A stretch of DNA of 40,505 nt from Apostichopus parvimensis (Eukaryota > Echinodermata > Holothuroidea > Aspidochirotida > Stichopodidae): contig KN886401.1 of the NCBI GenBank assembly GCA_000934455.1, forward strand, positions 33,011 through 73,515. The letters are read 5' to 3'. This document shows, piece after piece, positions 20,701 through 30,760 of this stretch. Below the pieces are notes generated by a model. The model was not told the DNA's origin. It saw only the letters and a list, made by a program, of their open reading frames with translations, and searched no databases. The number at the start of each line of letters is the position of its first letter. Within the stretch, counting starts at the first letter, position 1. A program made the translations under genes and the position numbers.

Positions 20701-23700
20701 GAGCATGGAGGAAGACCAGGACCGAGGGGTGGGGGGGGGGCGGTTGGTCAGGAATACCACATTCCCCAAGATCTATCTCGGCTGTCTACTTTCCTTGACC
20801 TAGTATATTATTAAACAGTATTCATAGGTAAATGCTTCTGACATTCTGAAACCGTCTGTAGGGATCGAAACATCTTGCTTCTCCTACTATTATTATTTTT
20901 TTTATTATTACAAAATGAAAATTCTAGAAAGTTTGTACACGTTTTTATTGATTTATTTTTCTAAATAGGATACCGGGAAGGCTTTTCTCGAACGGTTAGC
21001 TAGCGGACCGGTCGTCGGTGATGGGAGCTTCGTAGTGACATTAGAGAGAAGAGGTTACGTCGAGGCTGGAGCGTGGACACCAGAAGCTGTGGTCCAATAC
21101 CCCGAAGCAGGTCAGTCACTTTCAATACTTCGGTGTATATACATGTAGGAAATATTATCAAGATTCGCGCTTTTCAATTTTCAACTTTGTCAATGCTCCC
21201 GTTTCATTCAAGGAATCAGTCAAAATGTTTTAGTAGTTTTGATATAATGGTTTTGGTGTTTTCTTCCAGTAAAACAACTTCATCGGGACTACTTAAGAGC
21301 TGGATCGGATGTGATGCAAACCTTTACTTTTTACTCCTCTGACGATAAATTAACTTTCGCTGGTAACCATGCGGACCAGAGAGAAATTGTCAACGTATGT
21401 TTGCCCTTTTTTTTGTTGTTCATTGCTGGAAGCTAAGGAACCTGTGAATTCAGGTTGGCGTGTGTATGTATGTGTGTGTGTCTGTGAAACTTGCTTGGGT
21501 TCACGATATCTCAACAACGGAGTGATAAATATTTGTCATACTTGCTATGCAGATGTATTATAGTTAAAAGGTGTGCCCTATCGTTTTTGGCGCGGACCTT
21601 ATGAATATTAATGAGGTTATAGGGTCAAACGTTAAAATCTATTGCAATAACTCCACATCATTAAGTCGGATTGTAAACCACACTTGGTATACAGTTGTTT
21701 ATAGATGGTACATGTAAGCCTAAATATTTTGGTCCATTTTTGGGTTGGGTGGGCCCAAATTTACCCTCCACCTCGAATGCATTTTGGGCCACGTTCTTTG
21801 GGTCCGAATTTGTGGGGCCCAATATGTTTTGGACCATTTGGGTGCAAAAGTTTATTGAGCCCAAATTTTCGGTAGGGGACAAATGTTAAAATTGCAAGAC
21901 CTCTGCAACCTGAAGTCAGATTGTAGCAAACCTTAGTATTCAGTGGTTGGTTAATAGCTGGTACATGTAGGCCATCTGGGCCCCAAACAATTCCGGGCCA
22001 ATTTTTTGGCCCGTTGGGCCAAAAGTTTACTTCCACCTCAAATGCATTTTGGGAAAATCCTTTGGCCCGCATTTGTGGGGCCCAATATTTTTGGGACCAT
22101 TGGGGCCGACATTTTGGGGGCTCAATTTTTTGGTGCAAGAATATCTTTGAGCCATGTTTTCTGCGCCAAATAATTTGGGGACCATTCAAGCGCAAACGTT
22201 TATCAGGCTCAATTTTCTTTGGGAAGGACCAACATTTTAAAATAGCAATAACTCCACAACTCGAAATCAGATTATATCCAAACTTGGAATACAGTTGTTG
22301 GTCAATAGCTGGTACATGTCGGCATAAATATTATGATATTGGGTGATGACATACAACACTTTAATATTCCAATCAGCAAGGAACAATAGTGCCCATTGGG
22401 CTCTTGTTTAATTTGCAAATTGTTATTTTGGTGCATGAATAATGTATGTCATGATGGCAAGATGGTAACTTCATGTTGAATTTGCATATTGGAGCGGCCT
22501 GAAACTGGTCATTTTAATGTTATTGCCAATGTTGAGATAATGTTTACCAGCGAATTGCATTTCTTTTCGATATAAGATGAATTAAATTATTCAATAATAA
22601 AAATATGGATCTCACGGTTAAATTGAGTGAGTATCAAGAGATATTGGATAATGTCAGGAACAAGTGTTATACCCAAACCTGCAGGATATGCTAAACGTAA
22701 ATGGTGACGTCATAAAGGTCGAAGGCGGATGCAGGAATTTATAAAGGAGTGGGCGTGGTCCAGAGGTCGTTGAAACCGACTTCCAGGTGGACGGGGATAT
22801 GGGGGTCTGCGGGTCCTCCCCAGAAAAAAATATTGAACCTGAAATGGTGCATTCTAAGGCATATGTAGGCTAGAAATTAGGTCTTTAATTAGGTCTACCT
22901 GTGTGGGATTGAAAAGGGGAGGAAGGGGTTTACCCCTTCTGAATCCGCGCCTGGACACGAATAGTTCACGTTAGAGTCTAATATACGTAACGGATCATCA
23001 ATGGAGTTCATTATATGTAACATATATTTCACCATCGCATACTTCGTTTATTCGTATATGTTATGTGTTTATATATGTCTTTCATTAAAAACGGCAAACA
23101 TGAGCTCATACAATCCCCTTTCCTAAAACCCTCCCAATCCCCCATCATTCCCCTCCCCGGTTCATGAAAGCAAATCGGCAAGTTTCAAGTTAAAAAGTGC
23201 CAGTGCATAAACAAACAAAATCAACAGGTTGAAATAACATTTTCTGTTTCCTCTGGCTTGAATTAACATGAAAGCAACATTAATTTGCACTGGATGGAAA
23301 AACCATTCCATTCTTTTTCTGCTGCATGGCAAACGGCGTAATTCACTGGCACTTAGTCATTAAATAATCTAATTGTCGAGGCAATTCGCTATACCAGTTC
23401 ATTGTTTTGAAATCGTTCCCATATATATTATATCTTTTATGACATTTTTTGTTAAATTGTTGTATAAACCGAAATTAAAAAGAAAACTCTCCTAACATAT
23501 AATGAACATACCATATTGGTCTGTCTCACTTAGTGCACGAACTTAAACAGAGCAGCCTGTGATCTGGCCAGAGAAGTGGCCGATGAAGGAGGTGCCTTAG
23601 TTGCTGGCGGTTTATCGCCCGTCCCTGGTTATGTAGAAAATAAAGGCAAGGACCACGTCATGGGCGAGTTTATGAAACAGATGGAAGTCTTTAAAGAAAA

Positions 23701-26700
23701 AAAGATCGATTTTCTCCTCGGTGAGGTAAGACCGTTAAAGGTTTACACCTAAGACATTACATGAATGGAATTGATTTTCGGTTTGATGACATATTGTTTC
23801 ACATGGCTAATTCCTTTGTTGTATACTCTGTAAGTTCATCTATCTCAATCTGGAGTACGTGGACCTCTAGAGGACCTGTAAGATATCCGTGGGGATTCGT
23901 GAGGGCAAAGTGGCCAGCCAGTGTCTGCAGGAAATTGGGGTTCGTTAAAAATTTCGAACGGTTCCATGGACTGTTTAAATGACGTATATATAGAGAGTTG
24001 GGTAGCATCATAATTGATCCCTAGAGTAAGGCAAATTTGTTATTTTTTCGGGGGCTCTTTTTCGGGAGCCGTTTCGGAGTCCCCGAACGAAGGCTTCCGA
24101 AACGGTTCCCGATAAACAGGAGCCGGCCCCCTGAAAACGGGTGCCTGCGGCCCCCAGAGGGGCATTCCCAACATAACGATGACATCATATCATCTAGTCG
24201 CGTTACAACTCGTTTTACTTCAATCTCTATCATCTTGAAGGACCTTGGCTCCGATGCATTGTATCTTCTATACATCTAACACTCCCGATAAACGTTTTAG
24301 TTAAGTGCCGCTTGAACGTTACGTAAGTTGTTTGGGACAGTTCACGTAGGAAAGTATACATTCTGGATATTAATTAGTGCATTTGCAGGTCTCACAACTA
24401 TTGCTGGTTTGGTACTATATGACTTCAATTACAAACGTGACGACCTCGTTTGAAAAAACGGGTGCCCGCTTTAAAAAAAAAAAAAGAACGGCTCCCGAAA
24501 AGAGCCCCGAATAAACGGGGGCTCCGAAACGGCTTCCGAAAAGAGTCCCCGAAAAACGGAGGCTCCCGAAATGGCGCCCGAGTTTGCCCCGTTTGGACTC
24601 CCGAGGGGGAGGGGAGGAGGATTGATATAGCACTATATATTACTTCAATGTTTTTTATACTTTTGCTGTTTTTGGTTTGGTTATAGTTTTTTGGTTATAT
24701 TGAAGAAGCGGAATGGGCTATTGAAGCAATGAAGACGATGCAACTACCAATCGCTTGCTCGATGAGGGTGGGACCAGCCGGGGATCTTTCGGGTGTTACA
24801 CCACAAGAATGCGCAATTCGAATGGCTCAAGCAGGTATGCATATGAAGGAAGCATCTTTGTGAATACGTATAAATCCAATCAATTCAGATATACTGCCTT
24901 AAGTATTTGATGATTAATTTTGCTTTATCGTTTTCATTATATCAACAACCCTCCATGCACTCACGCTCACACAGAAAAATACGCAAGGGGGGAGGGGGGT
25001 ACACGCCCTTGACTTAGACTCTATCTATCTATCTAGGACGGGCATCAGTCAACGTTCGTGGACGGTGCAATATACATATGTGTGTGCTTTGTGAGACCTG
25101 TATATACATACAGAGCTAATAATAAACTAATGATAGCGATACGGCCAAGACGGCATGCTATAAACACAACAACTTTCGGTAACATATGCTGGTATGTCTT
25201 CAAACACTTGTGCCACCATTTCATTAAATAAAATTAAGTTTAGGCACATTCTCGAGACAAGGTTAAAGGTGTATGTATATAGAGGGTTGTTAGTAGGTCG
25301 GAGTAATTTTAAAGAAATGATGTGACTTACAGTACAACATTAAGGAACTAACGTACAACGTTTCTTTCTCAAGCTCTGTATTTAGATTAAAGAGAACCAT
25401 GAAAGCCTACTTGAAGTTTTCGGTTATTGTTTAAACAATGTAAACACTCTGTGTGTATTAGTGATGTAGTTAAGATATATAGCCAAAGACTTTGAAGGTT
25501 TGATTGAAACAAAAAAAGCAGCAAATACGCTGGTGTAGTTCACGAATGGGTCATTGTAAAATCAATATATCTTCGTTGACAGGCGCAGACGTGGTTGGTG
25601 TTAACTGTAATTACGACCCTTTCATCTCACTGGAGACATTAGAAATGATGAAGATTGCCTTGAAAGAGGCAGGATCCGACGTCTATCTCATGGTCCAACC
25701 TGTAGGTTGGCATACACAAGAAATACGAGATGACGAGAGAGGCTATACCGTCTTGCCTGAGTATCCATTGGGTCAGTCGAGTCGCTCTGATATCTGTATT
25801 GGTCTTAACATGCAACAAATATAGCCACGCATGTAACAATATTGGAAAGTTTTACTTTTAATTGATTGATTTAATTGATTGTCTGTATTCTAGACTATAG
25901 TATTTAGCATCAGGAGGCTACGACAGAATACTTGAATAAGTCCCGTGTAATAATGTCATCAGCATATATCAGAAAACCAACTATTTCAATATAACGCATA
26001 TATTATATATATATATGTATAGGGGTATAGTTTTTCCACCACTGTTTATCCATATGAATTGTTGTATCATATTCTGGGCGATAGCGGTGCGCCGATGGAT
26101 CCAAGGCGCCGAAGGCGCCGTCAAGTTAACGAACTGAAGCGCCGACTTCCTCTTGGTCGCGAAAGGTGTTGGTTTCAAGTCCTCGGTGACTTTGGTTAAA
26201 TAGCTGAGCCGGTAGCAATATGTGACGCAGTCCACCCCGGTATAACATGCCTTTCTTCTAACCATCATCAAATATAAGGATGATAAATATGAAGTGTAAT
26301 TTATGTTGTTTTATGATGTATACCTAATACTACCTCAAATCCCAATCACCGTATCCATAATTGTTCTATCCACCAGCTATGGAACCAAGGTTATTGACCA
26401 GAATTGACGTTGCAAGATTTGCCAGAGAAGCATATAACCTCGGTGTGCGATATATCGGTGGCTGCTGCGGTTTTGAACCATATCACATTCGAGCTATCGC
26501 CGAAGAGGTATAAGACCTCATAGTTTTTTTGTTGACATGTATGACAAAGGACACACACGAACAAACATACAAACAAACCAACGAGGAGTTTTCCGTCTGT
26601 TGACTGTTATCACTTATGGGAATGCACAACAAACAATAACAATGTCATAGTTTACAGATGTTGAATAACTTAATCTAGTTAAATAGTGCCCACAGCTTAC

Positions 26701-28472
26701 AATTCCCAAAAATAAAAATAAATAAAAAAACTAATAGGAGGTTGCATATTCATAGGATTTAAACTACAAGCTTCGAGATGGTACCGTGAACATGAGTAAT
26801 CAGCTAGTCTTCGATCCTCAGCCGTTTGTAATAAGCAACGACATTAATAACAAGAGCAATGACATTAACAAACTGATGATACCTTATCGAGCTCTCACGA
26901 TGATATCAAAATTGGTGACGAAAATACATATCATATTTCACATGAAGAGGATTAATAGATAACATTTTGTAAGTTTGTAGATAAAATTATCATTATCCAT
27001 AACGAATTTTGTCTTTTCGACTTTTACTAACATAATAGTTTACACAAATGGTGAGATCATAGAAAAAAAAAATTCGTATGATAATATTTCCCTTGATGCA
27101 TTGATAACTGCGGAAGGTTAGTTTACTCTAAATTCTAAAAAGAATAAATCACTACAATATTCATCTTTTCCAACTTATTACTGTTTTCCAGCTAGCAGTA
27201 GAGCGAGGAGTTCGTCCACCTGGCAAAGACAAGCACGGTGGATATGAATCACTAAAGAAAAGTAGTTTGGATAACCAAACCGATAGGTTAGTATGGACAC
27301 TATACATAAACTTTGCTTTGTTATTTGTATTATATGTTAGTAAGAATGTTTGTGAATGAATGATATATAAGTTAAACATGTTGAGTGTGATACTGACTGA
27401 AGAGTTTTGTACATTTTGTGACTTCTAGGTTTAGAACTTATGATCCTGAATGTATGCCCGTATATTGAAAAATATTCTCTAAATTCAATGCTGTAAATGA
27501 GTATTATCCTGTATAAAGTTATTACATGTTAAGTACATTCTAATACTGATAGGTTAGTAAGTATGATCCTGAATGAATACCCAAATAGTGTAAAATATTC
27601 TCTAAATTCTATGCTGTTAATGAGTATTATCCTGTATGAAGTAATTATGTTTAGTACGTTCGTATACTGATAGGTTAGTAAGTATGATCCTGAATGAATA
27701 CCCATATAGTGTAAAATATTCTTTAAATTCTATACTGTTAATGAGTATTATCCTGTATGAAGTAATTACATGTTTAATACGTTATTATACTGTTATGTTA
27801 GTTAGTATGATCCTGAATGAAGACTCATATAGTGTAAAATATTCTTTAAATTCTATACTGTTCATGAGTATTATCCTGTATGAAGTAATTATGTTTAGTA
27901 CGTTTGTATACTGATAGGTTAGTAAGTATGATCCTGAATAAATACCCATATAGTGTAAAATTTTCTTTATATTCCATGCATGTTAATGAGTCATATTCAG
28001 CATGCAGTATATGTTTAGTACATTCTTATACTCATAGATTAGGAAGTATATGATATCTTAAAATAAGTATGATTTTGAATGAATTTTCACCGCAAATGCA
28101 TTTTGGGAGACATTCTTTGGGCCCGAATTTGTGGGGCCCAATATTTCTGGGACCATTTGGGCCTACGTTTTTTAGATTTTATCCAAACTTTGAATACAGT
28201 TGTTGGTCAATAACTGGTTCATGTGGGCATAAATATTATGATACCAGGTGATGACATACAATACTTTATTATTCCTTTGAGCAATTAACTATAGTGCCCG
28301 TTAAGTTCTTGTTCTATCTAAGAATATCTTATTTCTTTATCTCTCTCTCTTTTGCTTTTACTTTTAAAGATGTACCCGTGAGTACTGGGAGAATTTAACT
28401 CCTGCTACTGGCAGAAAAAATGGTAAATTACTAGCAAACATTGTTCCAAGAGAAAATGGACATCAAACATAA
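17740..28472 (+). CDS. BHMT: Betaine-homocysteine S-methyltransferase, copy B (9 exons)
   Basis: Join 17740-17745 (provisional), 20969-21110, 21270-21394, 23534-23725, 24687-24834, 25583-25771, 26377-26507, 27192-27286, 28370-28472; 376 residues. Conserved landmarks in order: [67 protein letters not shown] (zinc Cys), [30 protein letters not shown] (zinc Cys pair) and REYWEN. It is closer to the vertebrate consensus than copy A, keeping TFTFY and CCGF. The first exon is inferred: ATG GCA at 17740 followed by a perfect GTAAGT donor joins in phase 0 to the phase-0 exon at 20969, like the short first coding exon of vertebrate BHMT. A 755-bp gap in intron 1 leaves room for another start. The body of the gene is secure; the first exon is about even odds. 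Confidence 0.88.
18296..18416 (+). repeat. Dispersed repeat, copy 1
   Basis: Shares TTAAAGGG, TGTGAAGACTCGCGCA, AAGAAACGTCT, ATGCCGGTAA, TTAGTTTCGAATGAGGTGTA and GATCCCAGAAAATACACACA with 32076-32182, in the same order. This copy has about 14 extra bases before CACCACC. Unclassified interspersed repeat. Confidence 0.75.
19049..19292. mobile_element. Large inverted repeat (MITE-like)
   Basis: The arms are 19049-19145 and 19191-19292. Both read, outside-in, CAGTAAYTAC, CTTAAAGTKTTGTACCA, CTGGATCGTGCT, TAAATCRGTAGCATGTGCTA and ATTAYAGTAA, separated by a 45-base loop. The right arm has a small insertion. Non-coding; typical of a short foldback DNA transposon. Confidence 0.7.
19740..20494. other. 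Assembly gap
   Basis: 755 consecutive Ns in intron 1 of copy B. Any exon or repeat here is invisible. Confidence 1.
20969..21110 (+). CDS. BHMT: BHMT copy B exon 2
   Basis: 142 bases, phase 0 in (CTAAATAG acceptor), phase 1 out (GTCAGT). It encodes [20 protein letters not shown] through [12 protein letters not shown]. The catalytic-site Asp (GDG) and Trp are present. Confidence 0.88.
21270..21394 (+). CDS. BHMT: BHMT copy B exon 3
   Basis: 125 bases, phase 1 in, phase 0 out. It encodes [18 protein letters not shown], then [14 protein letters not shown] and [10 protein letters not shown]. Acceptor TCTTCCAG, donor GTATGT. Confidence 0.92.
21395..23533 (+). other. Intron 3 of copy B (between exons 3 and 4)
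   Basis: 2139 bases, a third of which is the GGCCCAAA-rich repeat at 21630-22405. Downstream, 22730-22960 has mobile-element-like GC-rich patches but no resolved ends. No coding exon was seen. Confidence 0.5.
21630..22405. repeat. GGCCCAAA-rich interspersed repeat, tandem copies
   Basis: At least two and a half diverged units. Each carries AATAACTCCACA-like sequence, a TACAGTTGTTGGTCAATAGC-type block, GGTACATGTAGGC, then stretches of TTTTGGGCCC, CACCTCRAATGCATTTTGGG and TTTGTGGGGCCCAATAT. Units begin near 21632, 21890 and 22245. The last ends near GTGCCCATTGGGCTCTTGTT (22390-22409), which recurs at the end of the copy at 28078-28313. Confidence 0.75.
23534..23725 (+). CDS. BHMT: BHMT copy B exon 4
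   Basis: 192 bases, phase 0 at both ends, the same length as copy A exon 3. It encodes [20 protein letters not shown] through IDFLLGE. Donor GTAAGA. Confidence 0.93.
23726..24686 (+). other. Intron 4 of BHMT copy B
   Basis: 961 bases containing two GC-rich arms in opposite orientation (24045-24165 and 24445-24606). No exon was seen. Confidence 0.55.
24045..24606. repeat. Inverted pair of CGGGAGCCGTTTCGG-rich arrays
   Basis: The left array (24045-24165) repeats TTTTTCGGGGGCTC, TTTTCGGGAGCCGTTTCGGA and CCCCGAACG. The right array (24445-24606) carries the same motifs reverse-complemented (GGCTCCCGAAAAGAGCCCCG, CCGAAACGGCTTCCGAAAAG). They flank about 280 bases of ordinary DNA, so they could form a large stem-loop. 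Their GC content is far above the surroundings. Confidence 0.7.
24687..24834 (+). CDS. BHMT: BHMT copy B exon 5
   Basis: 148 bases, phase 0 in, phase 1 out. It encodes [33 protein letters not shown] and [10 protein letters not shown]. The Tyr that follows the active-site Glu in vertebrate BHMT is Phe here, as in copy A. Confidence 0.92.
24835..25582 (+). other. Intron 5 of BHMT copy B
   Basis: 748 bases, AT-rich, with a G-run near 24987-24999 and a short (ATCT)n at 25022-25036. Nothing else recognised. Confidence 0.55.
25583..25771 (+). CDS. BHMT: BHMT copy B exon 6
   Basis: 189 bases, phase 1 in and out. It encodes [20 protein letters not shown], then [17 protein letters not shown] and LPEYPLG. 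Cys of GVNC is the first zinc ligand. Donor GTCAGT. Confidence 0.94.
26082..26200 (+). repeat. Possible tRNA-derived SINE head in intron 6
   Basis: TGCGCCGATGGATCCAAGGC resembles the D-arm/A-box of Leu/Ser-type tRNAs, and GGTTTCAAGTCC (26169-26180) resembles a B-box about 80 bases on. The body does not fold as an intact tRNA by eye. It may be an old tRNA-derived SINE; chance resemblance is possible. Confidence 0.3.
26377..26507 (+). CDS. BHMT: BHMT copy B exon 7 (zinc-site exon)
   Basis: 131 bases, phase 1 in, phase 0 out. It encodes [20 protein letters not shown] and [20 protein letters not shown], almost the vertebrate consensus. It holds the zinc-binding Cys pair. Confidence 0.95.
26508..27191 (+). 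other. Intron 7 of BHMT copy B
   Basis: 684 bases, AT-rich, with no recognised element. Confidence 0.55.
27192..27286 (+). CDS. BHMT: BHMT copy B exon 8
   Basis: 95 bases, phase 0 in, phase 2 out, the same length as copy C's equivalent. It encodes [20 protein letters not shown] and [11 protein letters not shown]. The exon end and donor read GATAG/GTTAGT, a string repeated in the satellite that follows. Confidence 0.88.
27420..28045 (+). repeat. 122-bp tandem satellite in intron 8
   Basis: About five units with period 121-123 bases. TATGATCCTGAATG recurs near 27441, 27564, 27685, 27808 and 27929. Each unit also has GTGTAAAATATTCTTTAAAT, TGAGTATTATCCTGTATGAA and ACTGATAGGTTAGTAAGTATG. The GATAGGTTAGTA string equals the exon 8 end plus donor at 27281-27292, so the array reiterates a splice-donor-like sequence. 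Confidence 0.85.
28078..28313 (+). repeat. GGCCCAAA-rich interspersed repeat, single copy
   Basis: Shares AAATGCATTTTGGGA, GAATTTGTGGGGCCCAATAT, ATACAGTTGTTGGTCAATA, GGCATAAATATTATGATA, GTGATGACATACAA and AGTGCCCRTT...TTCTTGTT with the copy ending at 22405. It immediately follows the 122-bp satellite and precedes the last exon of copy B. Confidence 0.8.
28370..28472 (+). CDS. BHMT: BHMT copy B exon 9 (terminal)
   Basis: It completes a split Arg codon after a CTTTTAAAG acceptor with a strong polypyrimidine tract, and encodes [17 protein letters not shown] and a short tail, stopping at TAA 28470-28472. It is 15 bases longer than copy A's last exon. No AATAAA was found in the next several hundred bases. 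Confidence 0.88.
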
Positions 28473-29151
28473 TAGACGATATAAAACGTTTGGTACGTAT
28501 TTAATACGTTTACACTCTTTAATTCCAAAGAGCGAAAAATCAACCCATGAGAGTGTCCTGGGTGATCAATCCATCGTCAAGGATGAATTCTACTGCTTCT
28601 TTACAGTAAAACTCTTCAAATAACTCCCAACAAGAACGAAAATATCCTCTCTTTTGCAGCTGAGCTTATTTTGTGTCAATCCTCTATTAGGTAAAAATGA
28701 ATTACTCCCAATAGAGTTATCGACCTGGACACTCTTTAAAGTTGCATTTCTCTCTCCCTGGAATTACTAGTGATATATATGTCTGTCCGTATGTATGTCT
28801 GTATACTATTCTATACATCTATAGGGCTATGTCTACTTTGTAAATTCACTTTGTGGATTCAAATTTCATTTCATATCATCATTGGCGCCAACCTTAAGCT
28901 GAAAAACCTTTAGAACGGAATAGCACTGTTAGTTCCATTCATTGTTTTTAACAATATAGAAAATTACTTGCATGATCAAATTCCCAAGGTGGGGAGGTGG
29001 GGGTGGGGAGGGAGGGGTGGCAAGAAATTGTGGGATATTAATTTACCCGTAACATGTTTGATCCTCTTGTATTATATTTATGAATGCTTACTGAAGTAAT
29101 GGTTCTCACTTTAAATCGTGGATAATTCACTATCACTTTGTTTCATACTTT

Positions 29152-29213
29152 ACAATTAGAAACCTATAAACAGATGGTTCCACAATTAGAAACCTATAAA
29201 CAGATGGTTCCAT
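29152..29213 (+). repeat. Exact short tandem duplication
   Basis: The roughly 31-base unit containing AATTAGAAACCTATAAACAG and ATGGTTCC occurs twice in succession without a mismatch. It is a recent slippage event or an assembly artefact. Confidence 0.85.
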
Positions 29214-30296
29214 ATATCTTACATATACCTTTATCTGTCAATTTGCCAGTTTTTGTGATATAGTTTTTACGGGAGTATCAAGTTTTCTGCTAATATGACT
29301 CATGATAAATACTCACTGGCCGCATCGAGGTGTAACTATATACACCTGTATATGGCAACTCATTCGTTTACACACTGATACACTGATCGCGATAAAATCA
29401 AAACAATCAAAGCTTTAAAATTATCAAAAACAAAGGGTCGTCTTATAGCGTCTAAAAATAACTCATCTAGATTAGTTTCATTTGATCTTAACTCCCATGA
29501 GTAAGTATCTGTGTGTATGTGCGCGTGTCTGTTTGTGTATGAGTTTAATTTCAAATCTGTTTGCTGTTTTTTTCTTCTTTTTTTTTAAATGGGAGATAAG
29601 AAAGAAAGACGATGTAAACAAGCCCATCAGTCTCATTCCTGGATATATGCAACACATTGGAACTTGGCAAGCTATTGGCAATGTAAATTATTTTGCCTTA
29701 GGGTGATGGTGGGTGGGGTGTATGTGGTGGTGGGTGGGAGGGGGTGGGGGTGAGCTGGAGGAATGCCGTTTTTCACGTTACATTTTCATAAGTCATTCAT
29801 CTAAATGGTAACTGCTTTTTTTCAGAGTTAGAAGTACGCTCGTTTATCCATACTGTGTGCCACGGTGACGACTTGGAGTAGATTACCCTCAAATTGCCAT
29901 GGTTACGTGAAACAGACAAGAAGGTTGTCACTGTTGACACCAATAATCAAGCTATTTTTATACTTTCTTTTTCCTTTGCCTTTCAATCTTCGATCAAATT
30001 TAACCCTCCTTTAAAATATTTTTGGGAATAATGAAGAGGACCTCAATATAGCTTTAAGAGATTTAAGAGATTGTAGTTACAACCACGTGGATGCATCTAA
30101 CTAAGCTCTTCCGCAGCCCATGCTTGTACCACGTGGTCTTCCTTATACAATTATACAAGTTGTATTGTCTATATACGTGTTATCTTCGATTCTCAATCTT
30201 AACCTGTTACTCTGTGCGAACGAACTTAAGGAAAATAAAAAGAAATCGAAACCATGATTCACCATTGGGAAAGTTGTATCTGTTTTTGTATTTGAT

Positions 30297-30298
<2 letters not shown>

Positions 30299-30335
<37 letters not shown>
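30299..30335 (+). repeat. Poly-G homopolymer (37 bases)
   Basis: An uninterrupted run of 37 G. Its length is likely polymorphic or inaccurately called. Confidence 0.95.
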
Positions 30336-30337
<2 letters not shown>

Positions 30338-30540
30338 CTAGCGGCTATTCTTCGTAAATGTATTTTGGCACTAAAAATTAGCTACAAAAATATATATATT
30401 TTTCTCAAAGCAAGGTAGGCCGGTGCATAATCGCAAAGTTTTGCAAGTTTCGCGGCGTGCGGGTATTCCTTACTTTATACCGATTTTTTCTCTCTCGATT
30501 TGCTGTTGTAATGTCGGTATCTAGAGCCGTACCTGTCTCC

Positions 30541-30736
30541 CGGCCGTATGGCAAGCCGTTTGACTTTTTATTCGATATTTGATGAATGATAGCAGTAATT
30601 AAATGTTGATATCAGCAATTAAAAGTTGATATCAGCAATTAATTGATGATATCATTAAATAATTGCTGATATCACCAAATAATTGTTGATATCATCAAAT
30701 ATCGAATAAAAAGTAAAACGGCTTGCCATACGGCCG
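30541..30736. mobile_element. MITE-like element with GATATC-palindrome core
   Basis: 45-base terminal inverted repeats, 30541-30585 and 30692-30736, differ at one base and begin CGGCCGTATGGCAAGCCGTT. The 106-base core consists of about six units of TTGATATCAGCAATTAA-like sequence in both orientations, each centred on the palindrome GATATC. No coding capacity. The near-perfect arms imply recent activity or recent gene conversion. Confidence 0.75.
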
Positions 30737-30744
30737 CGTACTCA

Positions 30745-30760
30745 TAGATCCGCCACTGGG
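30745..30760. repeat. Isolated CAGTGGCGGATCTA-type terminus
   Basis: TAGATCCGCCACTG just right of the palindromic element resembles hAT-type MITE ends seen at 12046 and 38621. The other end is not evident, so this may be a nested or truncated element. Confidence 0.4.

Larger units (their letters stand above)
17746..20968 (+). other. Intron 1 of BHMT copy B
   Basis: About 3.2 kb including the assembly gap. It contains a dispersed repeat (18296-18416), C/G runs near 18610-18740, and a large inverted repeat (19049-19292). No coding exon was recognised. Confidence 0.45.
28473..30540. other. Intergenic stretch after copy B
   Basis: No gene recognised. It contains an exact 31-base tandem duplication (29152-29213), G/T-rich low-complexity tracts (28989-29020, 29703-29756) and a 37-base poly-G run (30299-30335). 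Confidence 0.5.

Noticed and set aside
21761..22195. 144-codon open frame on the - strand
   Set aside because: It lies entirely inside the GGCCCAAA-rich repeat; its proline/glycine/tryptophan pattern comes from the repeated nucleotide motif.
24021..24686. Extra coding exon from 78-84-codon frames in copy B intron 4
   Set aside because: The frames follow the GC-rich array in both orientations; BHMT coding is continuous across this intron without them.
30590..30690. CRISPR-like array of short repeats
   Set aside because: The units are degenerate palindromes without unique spacers, flanked by transposon-type inverted repeats, in a eukaryotic genome.
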